A stretch of DNA of 64,000 nucleotides, from NCBI GenBank assembly GCA_902363675.1, contig CABJAV010000001.1, positions 413,474-477,473 of the forward strand. Reading direction: 5' to 3'. The notes beneath the pieces are model-generated. The model worked only from the letters and a program-made list of their open reading frames with translations, was not told the origin of the DNA and ran no database searches. Made by a program: the position numbers and the translations under genes. This DNA is from Lachnospiraceae bacterium. Its GTDB lineage: Bacteria > Bacillota > Clostridia > Lachnospirales > Lachnospiraceae. Shown here in pieces: positions 34,445-41,896 of this stretch (the stretch's first letter is position 1; each line of letters starts with the position of its first letter).

Positions 34445-35317
34445 ATGAATCTGATATTATTTTGTGTGTTTTTGACCTTTTCTATAGGTCTCTTTCTGCT
34501 GCTTGCAGGACTATTACGTCTGCCGACCTTAAAGACCAGCAGGGTAATGATGGATACAGGTAAGGAAGGAAAACAGTTATCCAAGACCTTGGATGCCTTT
34601 TATATGGATGGAGCCGTGAAGATTGCGAAGTACATCCGTATGAATGATTACAAGAAAAACCGGATGGCAAATGTGCTTCGAGCCTCCGGGCTTGGCATGA
34701 CACCGGAAGTCTATACTGCATACGCATATTTAAAAGCCGGAAGTGTCTTTTTGCTGATTATTCCGGCACTGTATGTGTTTCCGCTGGCTGCTTTATTTGT
34801 AATTCTCTTGGGAATCATGATTTATTACAAGGAAATCCAGAAGGCAGATGAAATGCTGAAAGAAAAAAGGGAGCAGATAGAGGAAGAGTTATACCGCTTT
34901 GTATCTACTATCACGCAGGAACTGAAAAACAGCAGGGATGTGCTTTCCATGCTGGAGCATTACAAGGAAAATGCCGGGGCAGCCTTCAGAAAAGAACTGG
35001 ATATTGTGTGTGCGGATATGCGCTCCAGCAGTTATGAGGCAGCTTTAACCCGTTTTGAGGCAAGGCTCAATTCCACACAGTTATCGGATGTGGTCAGAGG
35101 TCTCATCGGTGTGTTAAGAGGAGATGACGGAGCCGTGTACTTCCAGATGTTAACCCATGATTTTAAGCAGACGGAGCTTCAGAGACTGAAAGCGAAGGCA
35201 GCCAAGATACCACCCAAAATAAGAGTGTATTCTTTTGCCATGCTGATGTGTTTTCTGGCAACCTACTTCGCCATCATCATCTATGAAATCATCAGGTCTA
35301 TGGGAACCTTGTTCTAG
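34445..35317 (+). CDS. tadC: Tad pilus inner-membrane platform protein TadC
   Basis: A 290-residue partner of TadB with the same architecture: N-terminal helix, a central helix pair (AGSVFLLIIPALYVFPLAAL), the T2SSF domain (REQIEEELYRFVSTITQELK) and a C-terminal helix (FAMLMCFLATYFAIIIYEII). AGAAAGGAGA precedes the ATG. Confidence 0.87.
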   Translation: MNLILFCVFLTFSIGLFLLLAGLLRLPTLKTSRVMMDTGKEGKQLSKTLDAFYMDGAVKIAKYIRMNDYKKNRMANVLRASGLGMTPEVYTAYAYLKAGSVFLLIIPALYVFPLAALFVILLGIMIYYKEIQKADEMLKEKREQIEEELYRFVSTITQELKNSRDVLSMLEHYKENAGAAFRKELDIVCADMRSSSYEAALTRFEARLNSTQLSDVVRGLIGVLRGDDGAVYFQMLTHDFKQTELQRLKAKAAKIPPKIRVYSFAMLMCFLATYFAIIIYEIIRSMGTLF

Positions 35318-35329
35318 CAGGAGGTATAA

Positions 35330-35734
35330 ATGAGACAGATAAGAAAAATATTGCGTGATAAGAGGGGAGAGGGGTACATTGATGTGGCAGTCATGGTGCT
35401 GTGTGTCATGTTAGTGATTGCACTTGGCGTAAGGTTATTCCCCATCTTTATCACCAAAATGCAGGTAGACAATTTTGCAGATGAACTGGCAAGAGAGGCT
35501 GAGATCAGCGGAAGGGTAGGAAGCGAGACTTCGAACAGGCAGAGAGTCTTGGAGGAAAGAACAGGAATCCACCCGACTGTGCAGTGGTCAAGAACCGGGA
35601 ATCTGCAATTAAATGAAGAGGTAACGGTTACCGTTACCATGCAAAAGGACCTAGGGTTGTTTGGAAACTTTGGTTCGTTTCCGATAACCATCCGGGCAAG
35701 AGCCTCCGGAAAGAGTGAGGTGTACTGGAAATGA
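35330..35734 (+). CDS. Pseudopilin-like protein (DUF4320-like)
   Basis: A 134-residue protein: a basic leader (RQIRKILRDKRGEGYIDVAV) leading into a long hydrophobic helix, then a soluble domain ending in alternating Val/Thr strands (EEVTVTVTMQKDL). The GEGYID junction mirrors KGENYVD of the pilin-like protein, so the locus peptidase could process both. Probable minor pilin of the TadE type. GGAGG precedes the ATG. Confidence 0.72.
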   Translation: MRQIRKILRDKRGEGYIDVAVMVLCVMLVIALGVRLFPIFITKMQVDNFADELAREAEISGRVGSETSNRQRVLEERTGIHPTVQWSRTGNLQLNEEVTVTVTMQKDLGLFGNFGSFPITIRARASGKSEVYWK

Positions 35735-36279
35735 GGAAGTTAAGAAAAAAGACTGCCGCCCTATTAAAAGACCGGAAAGGAAATATGATGCCACTTGTGG
35801 TGGCCGTAACCATCTGCATGCTGATTATTATCCTTGGAGTTGCAGAATACATGCGCCTTGTGATTACCGCTGCAGGTATCAAGGATGCAATGGAGTCTGC
35901 CGTCATATCCACAGTTAATGACAATTATAACGAGGTTTACCATAGTGTCAGGGAAGGATATGCCGCAGGCTATGAGCCGGATGGGGAATCGTTTTCTCCC
36001 TCGGTGGATTATGGGGATATTTACAGCAGAATGTGTTTTTTACTCGGACTGGAAGAGGACGGGGCGGGATATGTTCGAATCAATAACGGAGGAGAGATGG
36101 AGTACTGTTTGAGCAATCTTTGTGTGTATATACACAATAATGCTCTCGGTGCAGGAGGCGGCCCCTATTATGCAGATGCCTCCATCAGACTGGAGGTGCC
36201 GGTAAGATTTGCCGGAAAGATCATCACCAATATGTCAATAAATCTAAAGGTTCGGGCAGCCTATACAGAGAAATTTTAG
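35731..36279 (+). CDS. TadE/TadG-like minor pilin
   Basis: A 182-residue protein: a basic leader (MRKLRKKTAALLKDRKGN), an immediate hydrophobic helix (MMPLVVAVTICMLIIILGVA) with a Glu at its end, then an extracytoplasmic domain with SLRGxx-free, Tyr/Asn-rich sequence. TadE/TadG proteins have this RKGN...hydrophobic pattern at the N-terminus. Four-base overlap with the previous gene. Confidence 0.72.
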   Translation: MRKLRKKTAALLKDRKGNMMPLVVAVTICMLIIILGVAEYMRLVITAAGIKDAMESAVISTVNDNYNEVYHSVREGYAAGYEPDGESFSPSVDYGDIYSRMCFLLGLEEDGAGYVRINNGGEMEYCLSNLCVYIHNNALGAGGGPYYADASIRLEVPVRFAGKIITNMSINLKVRAAYTEKF

Positions 36280-36300
36280 TAAGATGTTACAGATATCGTG

Positions 36301-36381
36301 CAACCTATTACATTTTGATAGACTTCTGCAAAGTTGTATGGTAGGTTGGGGATTGACAAAAAGAAATTTAAAAACTACATA
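36301..36381 (+). promoter_or_regulatory. Internal promoter and inverted repeat
   Basis: TTGACA (36353-36358), 17 bases, TACATA gives a modest promoter for the gene at 36396. Upstream of it CAACCTA (36301-36307) and TAGGTTG (36342-36348) form a 7-base inverted repeat with a 34-base gap. This is the first sizeable gap (116 bases) in the Tad operon. Confidence 0.4.
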
Positions 36382-36395
36382 CAGGAGGGATTGCT

Positions 36396-36938
36396 ATGAA
36401 AGATAGTACAAAGAAAAGACTTATCATCGCAGGACTCGTAGCAGTGAGCGTATTATTGATTTTCGGAATCAGCAGGGTGCTTTACAAGGAACCGGTGCAG
36501 GAGTTACCTAAAGAGAGTAAACCTACAGAAGAGGTTGAGCTTATGGTGGATACGGAAGAAACCGGGCAGGTGCAGAAAGAAACGGAAAGCACAGAGGAAA
36601 CAAAGGAGTTAATCATCGAAACAGAAACAGAGAATGGCGTGGAGAGCGGAAAGCAGGAAATCCAGCAAACGCCTGAAAAAACGGAAGATGAAAAGCCGGA
36701 GGAGACGCCTGCCTTAACAGAGGATGCGGATACTACAAAGCCGGATACACCACCAGAGTATGAGGAGCCGGAAGGGACGAAACCGCTTGTGGATGATACT
36801 CCGAAAACCGGAGATACCAAAGATGGTATGATTTACATTGAAGGATTTGGATGGGTTGTAGATAACGGTGGCGGTGGAAGCGGTACCGTGGCAGACGATA
36901 TGTATGAGAATGGAAATAAGGTAGGTATCATGGATTAG
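36396..36938 (+). CDS. Membrane-anchored acidic surface protein (DUF6550-like)
   Basis: A 180-residue protein: a basic start, one membrane helix (LIIAGLVAVSVLLIFGISRV), a long disordered Glu/Thr/Pro-rich stalk (residues about 35-140), and a short conserved head MIYIEGFGWVVDNGGGGSGT followed by MYENGNKVGIMD. This looks like an extracytoplasmic spacer with a binding tip. It closes the Tad operon before a terminator. Function unknown. Confidence 0.7.
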   Translation: MKDSTKKRLIIAGLVAVSVLLIFGISRVLYKEPVQELPKESKPTEEVELMVDTEETGQVQKETESTEETKELIIETETENGVESGKQEIQQTPEKTEDEKPEETPALTEDADTTKPDTPPEYEEPEGTKPLVDDTPKTGDTKDGMIYIEGFGWVVDNGGGGSGTVADDMYENGNKVGIMD

Positions 36939-36954
36939 GGATACCAAGAAAGAG

Positions 36955-36981
36955 GCACAGCAAAAAACGCTGTGCTTTTTT
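36955..36981 (+). terminator. Terminator closing the Tad operon
   Basis: GCACAGC (36955-36961) and GCTGTGC (36969-36975) form the stem, followed by six T residues. Confidence 0.9.
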
Positions 36982-37038
36982 CATGCAGAAATTTTTTTGC
37001 AACAGCAGGTGATTTTCTGCATTTAGAAGGGAGGCAAC

Positions 37039-38805
37039 ATGAAAAGATTTAAGTTATTAGTCTTGACCTTTTTGTTAATCCTATCTACACTCTCACCCAT
37101 GACAGTGCATGCCGAAGGCAATGGAAACATTAACAATGGCGGTGGAGGATTAGGAGAAGGTACGGACACAAACTTCTGGAATACCGGAGATGAAGGAGTC
37201 AGAGTCACAGTGGTTAGTGCCAGTGACGGAAGTGCAGTAAGTGCGTCCATAGACCTGACAAACAAACAACCGAACGATATTAGAGTACAGTTTGGAAAGG
37301 TCTGTAAAAGTCAGTACCGGAGTGGAACAGTATTAACACCGGATACAGGAAGTTACAGTTATATCAATCCTACCCAGTCTCTGCCCAAAATTATTACCAC
37401 ATCCTCCGGCAGTGCAAGTCTAGCCGCTATCAAAAGTTATTTTACAGATGAGCAGGTCATACGAAGTATCGCAGGATATGTGGGGATGAACTATGATACG
37501 TTGATAGGTGGGGACTATAAGTTGTTATTGGAACCTATTGCGTATGTGACGTTTGAAGGAGTACGAACTGCATTCACCGCTACAGAAGCAGCAATGTATA
37601 ACCAGGTCAGAGGTGGTATGTTAAGAAAGAAGCTGACGTCTCTGACGCATAAAAATCTGCCCCTCGCCATGTTTTTGGAAACCTCAGACCTGGGATATCC
37701 GGCTTGGGGTGGCGGTAAGAACCAGAAGGTCTCAGATGATGAGATTATCGGTTCATTAGGACTTGGTATTGTAAGGTTTAATGAGGTGGTAACACCGGAA
37801 GTGATTGCGGCAGATTATGAGTACCGGGTAGACACGGATGTGGTAACAATCGTCACCATAAGTGGAGGGCAGAGCGATCCCGACCATCCGGTAAGTGTAA
37901 CGTTTAGTATCCTTGGAAGGAACTACACGGTAAACAATGTGTATTATCCGGAGGACGGACAGCAGCTTGTGTGGGTGAAATGGCATACACCGTCTACGGA
38001 ACAGTATATCACCATAAACGTGAGTGTCAGCGGAGGAGGCAGTGCAAGTAAGGGAACGATTACTGCCAACATCGTAGACCTTGATAGGATTCCACCGCCC
38101 AATCCGGTAGCGGATGACAGAAATGATTCCTACAATGCAGGCAATGCCATTATTCCTGCAAATCCGCAGAAGACAAGTGCGTCATGGAGTGTATGGAGGC
38201 CTTGGTGGAAAGAAAAATGGGTATGGCATAGTGATTGGAAATGGAAAACAGGTTCCCATACGGAAGAGTGTAAGGAAGACTGTGAAAGCAGTCATGGATA
38301 TTGGGAAGATGAGGGAGAGTACGTGGACGAAGGCTGGTGGGAGTTTAGCTTGGACAGATATTCGGCATCCCTATCAGCAACAATGGATCTTACTACGGAT
38401 GCCAAATCCCCTACTGCAACAGCTACCACTATCAAGAGTGGCTATGGTGTGAACATCAGTGTAAATGCCAGTGTATCCACAGGCCAGTCCTCGGCAACCA
38501 CACCACCGCAGACAGCAGTCAGTTATTTCCCGGAGTTTTATTATAAGACCTATTGGAGATTGCTAGACAGAACAAGAAGCGGGTACCATGCAGGGTTTGA
38601 GTTTCGGAATAACCATTATTCCACCTATAACCGAAGAACACATTTCACTCCTGTGTGGATGCCGAATGGTACCTATACGGTCTACACATACTTACTGGAC
38701 TGCTGGACACCGGATGGAATGCTCAGTGTGAATCTGACAGACTCCGTACAGATATCGGGAGATTTATGGGATGACTGGCACATAGCACCACAAAGGGCAA
38801 GGTAA
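37039..38805 (+). CDS. Large secreted Trp-rich protein of the element
   Basis: A 588-residue protein with a clear signal peptide (basic start, LLVLTFLLILSTLSPM, cleavage near VHA-EG). No transmembrane anchor or LPxTG follows. The N-terminal half is Gly/Ser/Thr rich; the middle has SVTFSILGRNYTVNNVYYPE; around residue 380 lies a very Trp-rich block (SVWRPWWKEKWVWHSDWKWK) with a CKEDC motif after it; the last 150 residues are Tyr/Thr-rich beta sequence. Placed between the Tad pilus and the secretion module, it could be a pilus-tip or mating-surface adhesin. No family recognised. Confidence 0.75.
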   Translation: MKRFKLLVLTFLLILSTLSPMTVHAEGNGNINNGGGGLGEGTDTNFWNTGDEGVRVTVVSASDGSAVSASIDLTNKQPNDIRVQFGKVCKSQYRSGTVLTPDTGSYSYINPTQSLPKIITTSSGSASLAAIKSYFTDEQVIRSIAGYVGMNYDTLIGGDYKLLLEPIAYVTFEGVRTAFTATEAAMYNQVRGGMLRKKLTSLTHKNLPLAMFLETSDLGYPAWGGGKNQKVSDDEIIGSLGLGIVRFNEVVTPEVIAADYEYRVDTDVVTIVTISGGQSDPDHPVSVTFSILGRNYTVNNVYYPEDGQQLVWVKWHTPSTEQYITINVSVSGGGSASKGTITANIVDLDRIPPPNPVADDRNDSYNAGNAIIPANPQKTSASWSVWRPWWKEKWVWHSDWKWKTGSHTEECKEDCESSHGYWEDEGEYVDEGWWEFSLDRYSASLSATMDLTTDAKSPTATATTIKSGYGVNISVNASVSTGQSSATTPPQTAVSYFPEFYYKTYWRLLDRTRSGYHAGFEFRNNHYSTYNRRTHFTPVWMPNGTYTVYTYLLDCWTPDGMLSVNLTDSVQISGDLWDDWHIAPQRAR

Positions 38806-38809
38806 CGGT

Positions 38810-39274
38810 ATGGCGTATGAAAGAATCGATGGACCAAAAGGACTGCTCTATCACTACACAAAAAGGGAGAACGTAGAGCCTATTTTACAGGATGGGAGGA
38901 TAAGAAAATTTAAGGATAGAGAATGCTGGTTCTGCACTTCCTTGGAGGATGCCTTAAGACTAATGGAGTTAACGGTCATGGAAGAAGGAAAACTTTACTA
39001 TGATGCAAACGGACTTCCAAGGAGATATCCAAAGTTTGTACCGGAAGAATATGTGGTGTTGGAGTTATCCCCAAGATACCAGAATGGGGATTGGGTGATA
39101 TGGAATCAGGAGTTCCCTGGCGGAGCGCCGGAGGAAATTCGGAAACTTGGAGAAGAATTCAGCCATCTGAAGATAGGATTCAGAGGAGATTTAAGGTTCT
39201 ATGAGAACCCCAATATCTATGAGGTAGCAGAGCTTTTTCAGGAGCAGACGCAGACACCTCAGATAACAATGTAA
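38810..39274 (+). CDS. ADP-ribosyltransferase-fold-like protein
   Basis: A 154-residue soluble protein. The opening LLYHYTKRENVEPILQDGRI with CWFCTSLEDALRLM matches the H-Y-T...IL..G pattern at the start of ART-fold proteins of the DarT/DUF4433 and RNA 2'-phosphotransferase kind, where the His contacts NAD. The catalytic Glu is not obvious; RGDLRFYENPNIYEVAEL is a candidate region. It ends QTPQITM, a weak form of the element's Met tail. A terminator follows. Enzymatic role is inference. Confidence 0.5.
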   Translation: MAYERIDGPKGLLYHYTKRENVEPILQDGRIRKFKDRECWFCTSLEDALRLMELTVMEEGKLYYDANGLPRRYPKFVPEEYVVLELSPRYQNGDWVIWNQEFPGGAPEEIRKLGEEFSHLKIGFRGDLRFYENPNIYEVAELFQEQTQTPQITM

Positions 39275-39288
39275 CTAAAAACAAGTGG

Positions 39289-39316
39289 AAAAGGACTGCT
39301 TACGGGCAGTCTTTTT
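39289..39316 (+). terminator. Terminator after the ART-like gene
   Basis: AAAAGGACTGC (39289-39299) pairs with GCAGTCTTTTT (39306-39316), one wobble pair. Confidence 0.85.
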
Positions 39317-39343
39317 CTGTACCGAAAGGAGAAAGGAAGAGAA

Positions 39344-39682
39344 ATGAAGAAAAAGAAATGGTTAGTGATGGTAATGCTGGTACTTGTGTGTTCCCTTATG
39401 TTTGGCACTACGGTATGTGCAGCCGGAACAGGAGATGTGGCAGGAGCTATTGAGGGGACATGGAAGGATGCCTCCGCGCAGATTAAGACGGTGGTAAACA
39501 AGGTTGTATTCCCTGCGATTGATTTGATCCTTGCAGTATTCTTTTTTGCAAAGCTGGGAACCGCATATTTTGATTACCGAAAGCACGGACAGTTTGAATG
39601 GGCAGCTCCGGCAATTCTGTTTGCCTGTCTGGTCTTTACCCTGACCGCACCTGCCTATATCTGGACAATTCTTGGAATGTAG
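39344..39682 (+). CDS. VirB2-like conjugation membrane protein (DUF3852-like)
   Basis: A 112-residue protein with a signal peptide (KKKKWLVMVMLVLVCSLMFG, cleavage near VCA-AG), then two hydrophobic segments (VVFPAIDLILAVFFFAKLG, PAILFACLVFTLTAPAYIW). A short, signal-peptide-bearing, two-helix protein at the head of a T4SS cluster is the VirB2/TrbC layout. It starts the conjugation module. AAAGGAGAAAGG precedes the ATG. Confidence 0.7.
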   Translation: MKKKKWLVMVMLVLVCSLMFGTTVCAAGTGDVAGAIEGTWKDASAQIKTVVNKVVFPAIDLILAVFFFAKLGTAYFDYRKHGQFEWAAPAILFACLVFTLTAPAYIWTILGM

Positions 39683-39717
39683 GAAAGGGAAAACTGCCCA
39701 AAAAAGAGGGCTATCCA

Positions 39718-39746
39718 TAGACATTTATCAAGAAGACGGGTATAAT
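39718..39746 (+). promoter_or_regulatory. Promoter of the MntA/HepT operon
   Basis: TAGACA (39718-39723), 17 bases, TATAAT (39741-39746), 24 bases before the antitoxin start, giving the pair its own transcription inside the conjugation cluster. Confidence 0.75.
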
Positions 39747-39769
39747 TATAGTGAGAGGAGGAATGCAGA

Positions 39770-40075
39770 ATGGAAGTAAAAACATATACGATTGATGAAA
39801 TAAAAAATATCGTAACACCTATTGCGGAGAAATATCAGATTGCACAGGTATATCTGTTCGGTTCCTTTGCCAGAGGAGATTTTGATGAACAGAGTGACAT
39901 AGACATCCGTATTGAAAAAGGGAACCTGAAAGGAATGTTTGCCTTATGCGGTTTTTATACGGAAGTGTCGGATGCATTAGGACGAAAAGTAGATGTACTG
40001 ACTACAGGAAGTCTGTCAGATGAATTTCTTGAGAGTATAAAGAAGGATGAGGTGATGCTATATGCAGGGCAGTAG
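39770..40075 (+). CDS. mntA: MntA-type nucleotidyltransferase antitoxin
   Basis: A 101-residue minimal nucleotidyltransferase with the MNT signature GSFARGDFDEQSDIDIRI (GSxARG...SDxD). In HepT/MntA systems this enzyme AMPylates the HepT toxin and silences it. It overlaps the toxin gene by 14 bases, and GGAGGAATGCAGA holds its ribosome site. Confidence 0.9.
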   Translation: MEVKTYTIDEIKNIVTPIAEKYQIAQVYLFGSFARGDFDEQSDIDIRIEKGNLKGMFALCGFYTEVSDALGRKVDVLTTGSLSDEFLESIKKDEVMLYAGQ

Positions 40076-40457
40076 AAATATAGATATCTTAATGCATATC
40101 AGAGATTATTGCGCAGAAATCAATTATACAATGGATACGTTTGGAAGGGATTATGATATCTTCGTTTCCAACTCTATTTACCAGAATGCGGTAGCGCTTT
40201 GTGTATTGCAGATAGGAGAACTGACAACACATTTTACGGATGAATTTAAGAGTGCATATAACAAAGTACCTTGGAATCAGATAAAAGCATTAAGAAATGT
40301 GGTGGCTCATAACTATGGTAAAATTGATAAGGAAACGCTATGGGAAACCTTGTTAAATGATATCCCGGACTTAAACGATTACTGCTGTCAGATTATTACA
40401 GAGCATCAGGCTTTGGAGCAGGAATGCAATGAAAGCCAGACAATGAACCTTTCCTGA
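40062..40457 (+). CDS. hepT: HepT-type HEPN ribonuclease toxin
   Basis: A 131-residue HEPN-domain protein (DUF86). The RNase motif Rx4HxY is intact in LRNVVAHNYGKID (residues about 83-95), with the Tyr that MntA modifies. It cleaves RNA when not AMPylated. The C-terminus is Gln/Glu rich. The pair is likely for element maintenance or phage defence. A terminator follows. Confidence 0.9.
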   Translation: MQGSRNIDILMHIRDYCAEINYTMDTFGRDYDIFVSNSIYQNAVALCVLQIGELTTHFTDEFKSAYNKVPWNQIKALRNVVAHNYGKIDKETLWETLLNDIPDLNDYCCQIITEHQALEQECNESQTMNLS

Positions 40458-40486
40458 TGCTATAAAACAAAATAAAATACATTATT

Positions 40487-40523
40487 AAAAACTATCCGCT
40501 TTATCAGGCAGGATAGTTTTTTT
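40487..40523 (+). terminator. Terminator of the MntA/HepT operon
   Basis: AAAAACTATCC (40487-40497) pairs with GGATAGTTTTTTT (40511-40523), isolating the toxin-antitoxin operon from the genes behind it. Confidence 0.9.
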
Positions 40524-40547
40524 ATGTCCAAAATGAGGTAAGCGGAA

Positions 40548-40988
40548 ATGAATTTTTTTGAATCGGAACTGAAAAAGATTATGGGAGACAGTGCCATTTT
40601 AAAAGACCAGAAATATGTAGGTCGTATGTGCTATGGAACCATTGGCGGAGATTTAAGAGCCAGAGTGGAGTTTGTAACCCTTGGAGTCAGTGACCATTAT
40701 GCAGGCATAAAGGCATCTGTTATCAACAGAAAAGAAGGAGTGGTAGATAGTATTCTTCTTCAATTTTCGGATATCTGGGGAAAACAGAAGGTAAGCAATC
40801 CTAATTTTAAGGAGGGAGTCAATCCCCATATCTGGACAGATAGTGGAAAAAGCGATTGGTATGTGTTCCGTCCGGGTGCGGCAGAGTACCAGAAGGTTGC
40901 AGACACTTTAGAAAATTATATGTCTGTATTTCAGGATATGGTAATGGCGCAGGCAGAACAGGACTGTACCATACAGATGGGTACATAG
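40548..40988 (+). CDS. Uncharacterised ICE protein
   Basis: A 146-residue soluble protein. It has a beta-rich core (GTIGGDLRARVEFVTLGVSD, KEGVVDSILLQFSDIWGKQK), a conserved-looking WTDSGKSDWYVFRPGAAEYQ, and a C-terminal helix ending CTIQMGT. No family recognised. It sits 28 bases upstream of trbL, so it is transcribed with the conjugation genes. Confidence 0.65.
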   Translation: MNFFESELKKIMGDSAILKDQKYVGRMCYGTIGGDLRARVEFVTLGVSDHYAGIKASVINRKEGVVDSILLQFSDIWGKQKVSNPNFKEGVNPHIWTDSGKSDWYVFRPGAAEYQKVADTLENYMSVFQDMVMAQAEQDCTIQMGT

Positions 40989-41016
40989 GGAGCAATAAAC
41001 AGGAAGGAGGCAAGCT

Positions 41017-41877
41017 ATGTTTATATTTGATTTTGTGGCCGAGACTATCCTGGACCAGATACTTGACTGGATATATGGGAAAATCATAGGGTTTCTAAAT
41101 GATTTCTTTGTGATGATGAATAACATGGGAGTGGAACTGTTTGAGTTGCCTTGGGTAAACGCAGTTACCACTTTTTTTAGTTACCTTGGCTGGGCACTGT
41201 TTGGTGTCGGACTTGTGGTAGGAGCCTTTGAGTGTGCCATTGAGTATCAGGGAGGCAGGGGAAGCATAAAAGACACTGCCATGAATTATATCAAAGGTTT
41301 TATGGCGGTAAGTCTGTTCACGGTAGTACCGGTCAACCTGTACTCGCTGTGTGTATCCCTGCAAGGAACGTTCGGTTCGGCGATTACGGGCATTACCAAT
41401 GCAGAAAGCATTGGTCTGACAGCACAGCAGGTGTTAATGTCTGCATCTTTTCCGGGAATCGGAAATCCCATTCTGATGACTTTTTGTGCAGTCATGATGG
41501 GTTATGCAGTAATCAAAGTGTTCTTTGCCAACTTAAAAAGAGGTGGAATCCTCTTAATCCAGATAGCGGTTGGAAGCCTTTATATGTTCTCTGTTCCCAG
41601 AGGATACATAGATGGATTTATCCAGTGGTGCAAGCAGGTCATCGGAATCTGCATGACTGCCTTTTTGCAGTCCACCATCTTAACCGCAGGACTGATGGTG
41701 TTTAAAGACCATCCGCTGTTAGGGCTTGGACTCATGCTGTCCAGTACGGAAGTGCCCCGGATTGCAGGACAGTTTGGTTTGGATACCAGCACCAAGACCA
41801 ATATCATGAGCAGTGTATATGCAGCCCAGACCGCCATCAACATGACCAGAACTGTTGTGAAAGCAGTGGCCGCATAA
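41017..41877 (+). CDS. TrbL/VirB6-like conjugation channel protein
   Basis: A 286-residue polytopic membrane protein with about six hydrophobic segments, including FSYLGWALFGVGLVVGAFEC, YIKGFMAVSLFTVVPVNLYS and MTFCAVMMGYAVIKVFFANL. The C-terminus holds DTSTKTNIMSSVYAAQTAIN. Length and layout match the TrbL/VirB6-type core membrane subunit of Firmicute T4SS. GGAGG precedes the ATG. Confidence 0.8.
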   Translation: MFIFDFVAETILDQILDWIYGKIIGFLNDFFVMMNNMGVELFELPWVNAVTTFFSYLGWALFGVGLVVGAFECAIEYQGGRGSIKDTAMNYIKGFMAVSLFTVVPVNLYSLCVSLQGTFGSAITGITNAESIGLTAQQVLMSASFPGIGNPILMTFCAVMMGYAVIKVFFANLKRGGILLIQIAVGSLYMFSVPRGYIDGFIQWCKQVIGICMTAFLQSTILTAGLMVFKDHPLLGLGLMLSSTEVPRIAGQFGLDTSTKTNIMSSVYAAQTAINMTRTVVKAVAA

Positions 41878-41896
41878 GGATGGTGATACTATCGAA

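Noticed and set aside
35314..35924. Reverse frames opposite the pilin-like genes
   Set aside because: Shadow frames; forward genes have ribosome sites and coupled overlaps.
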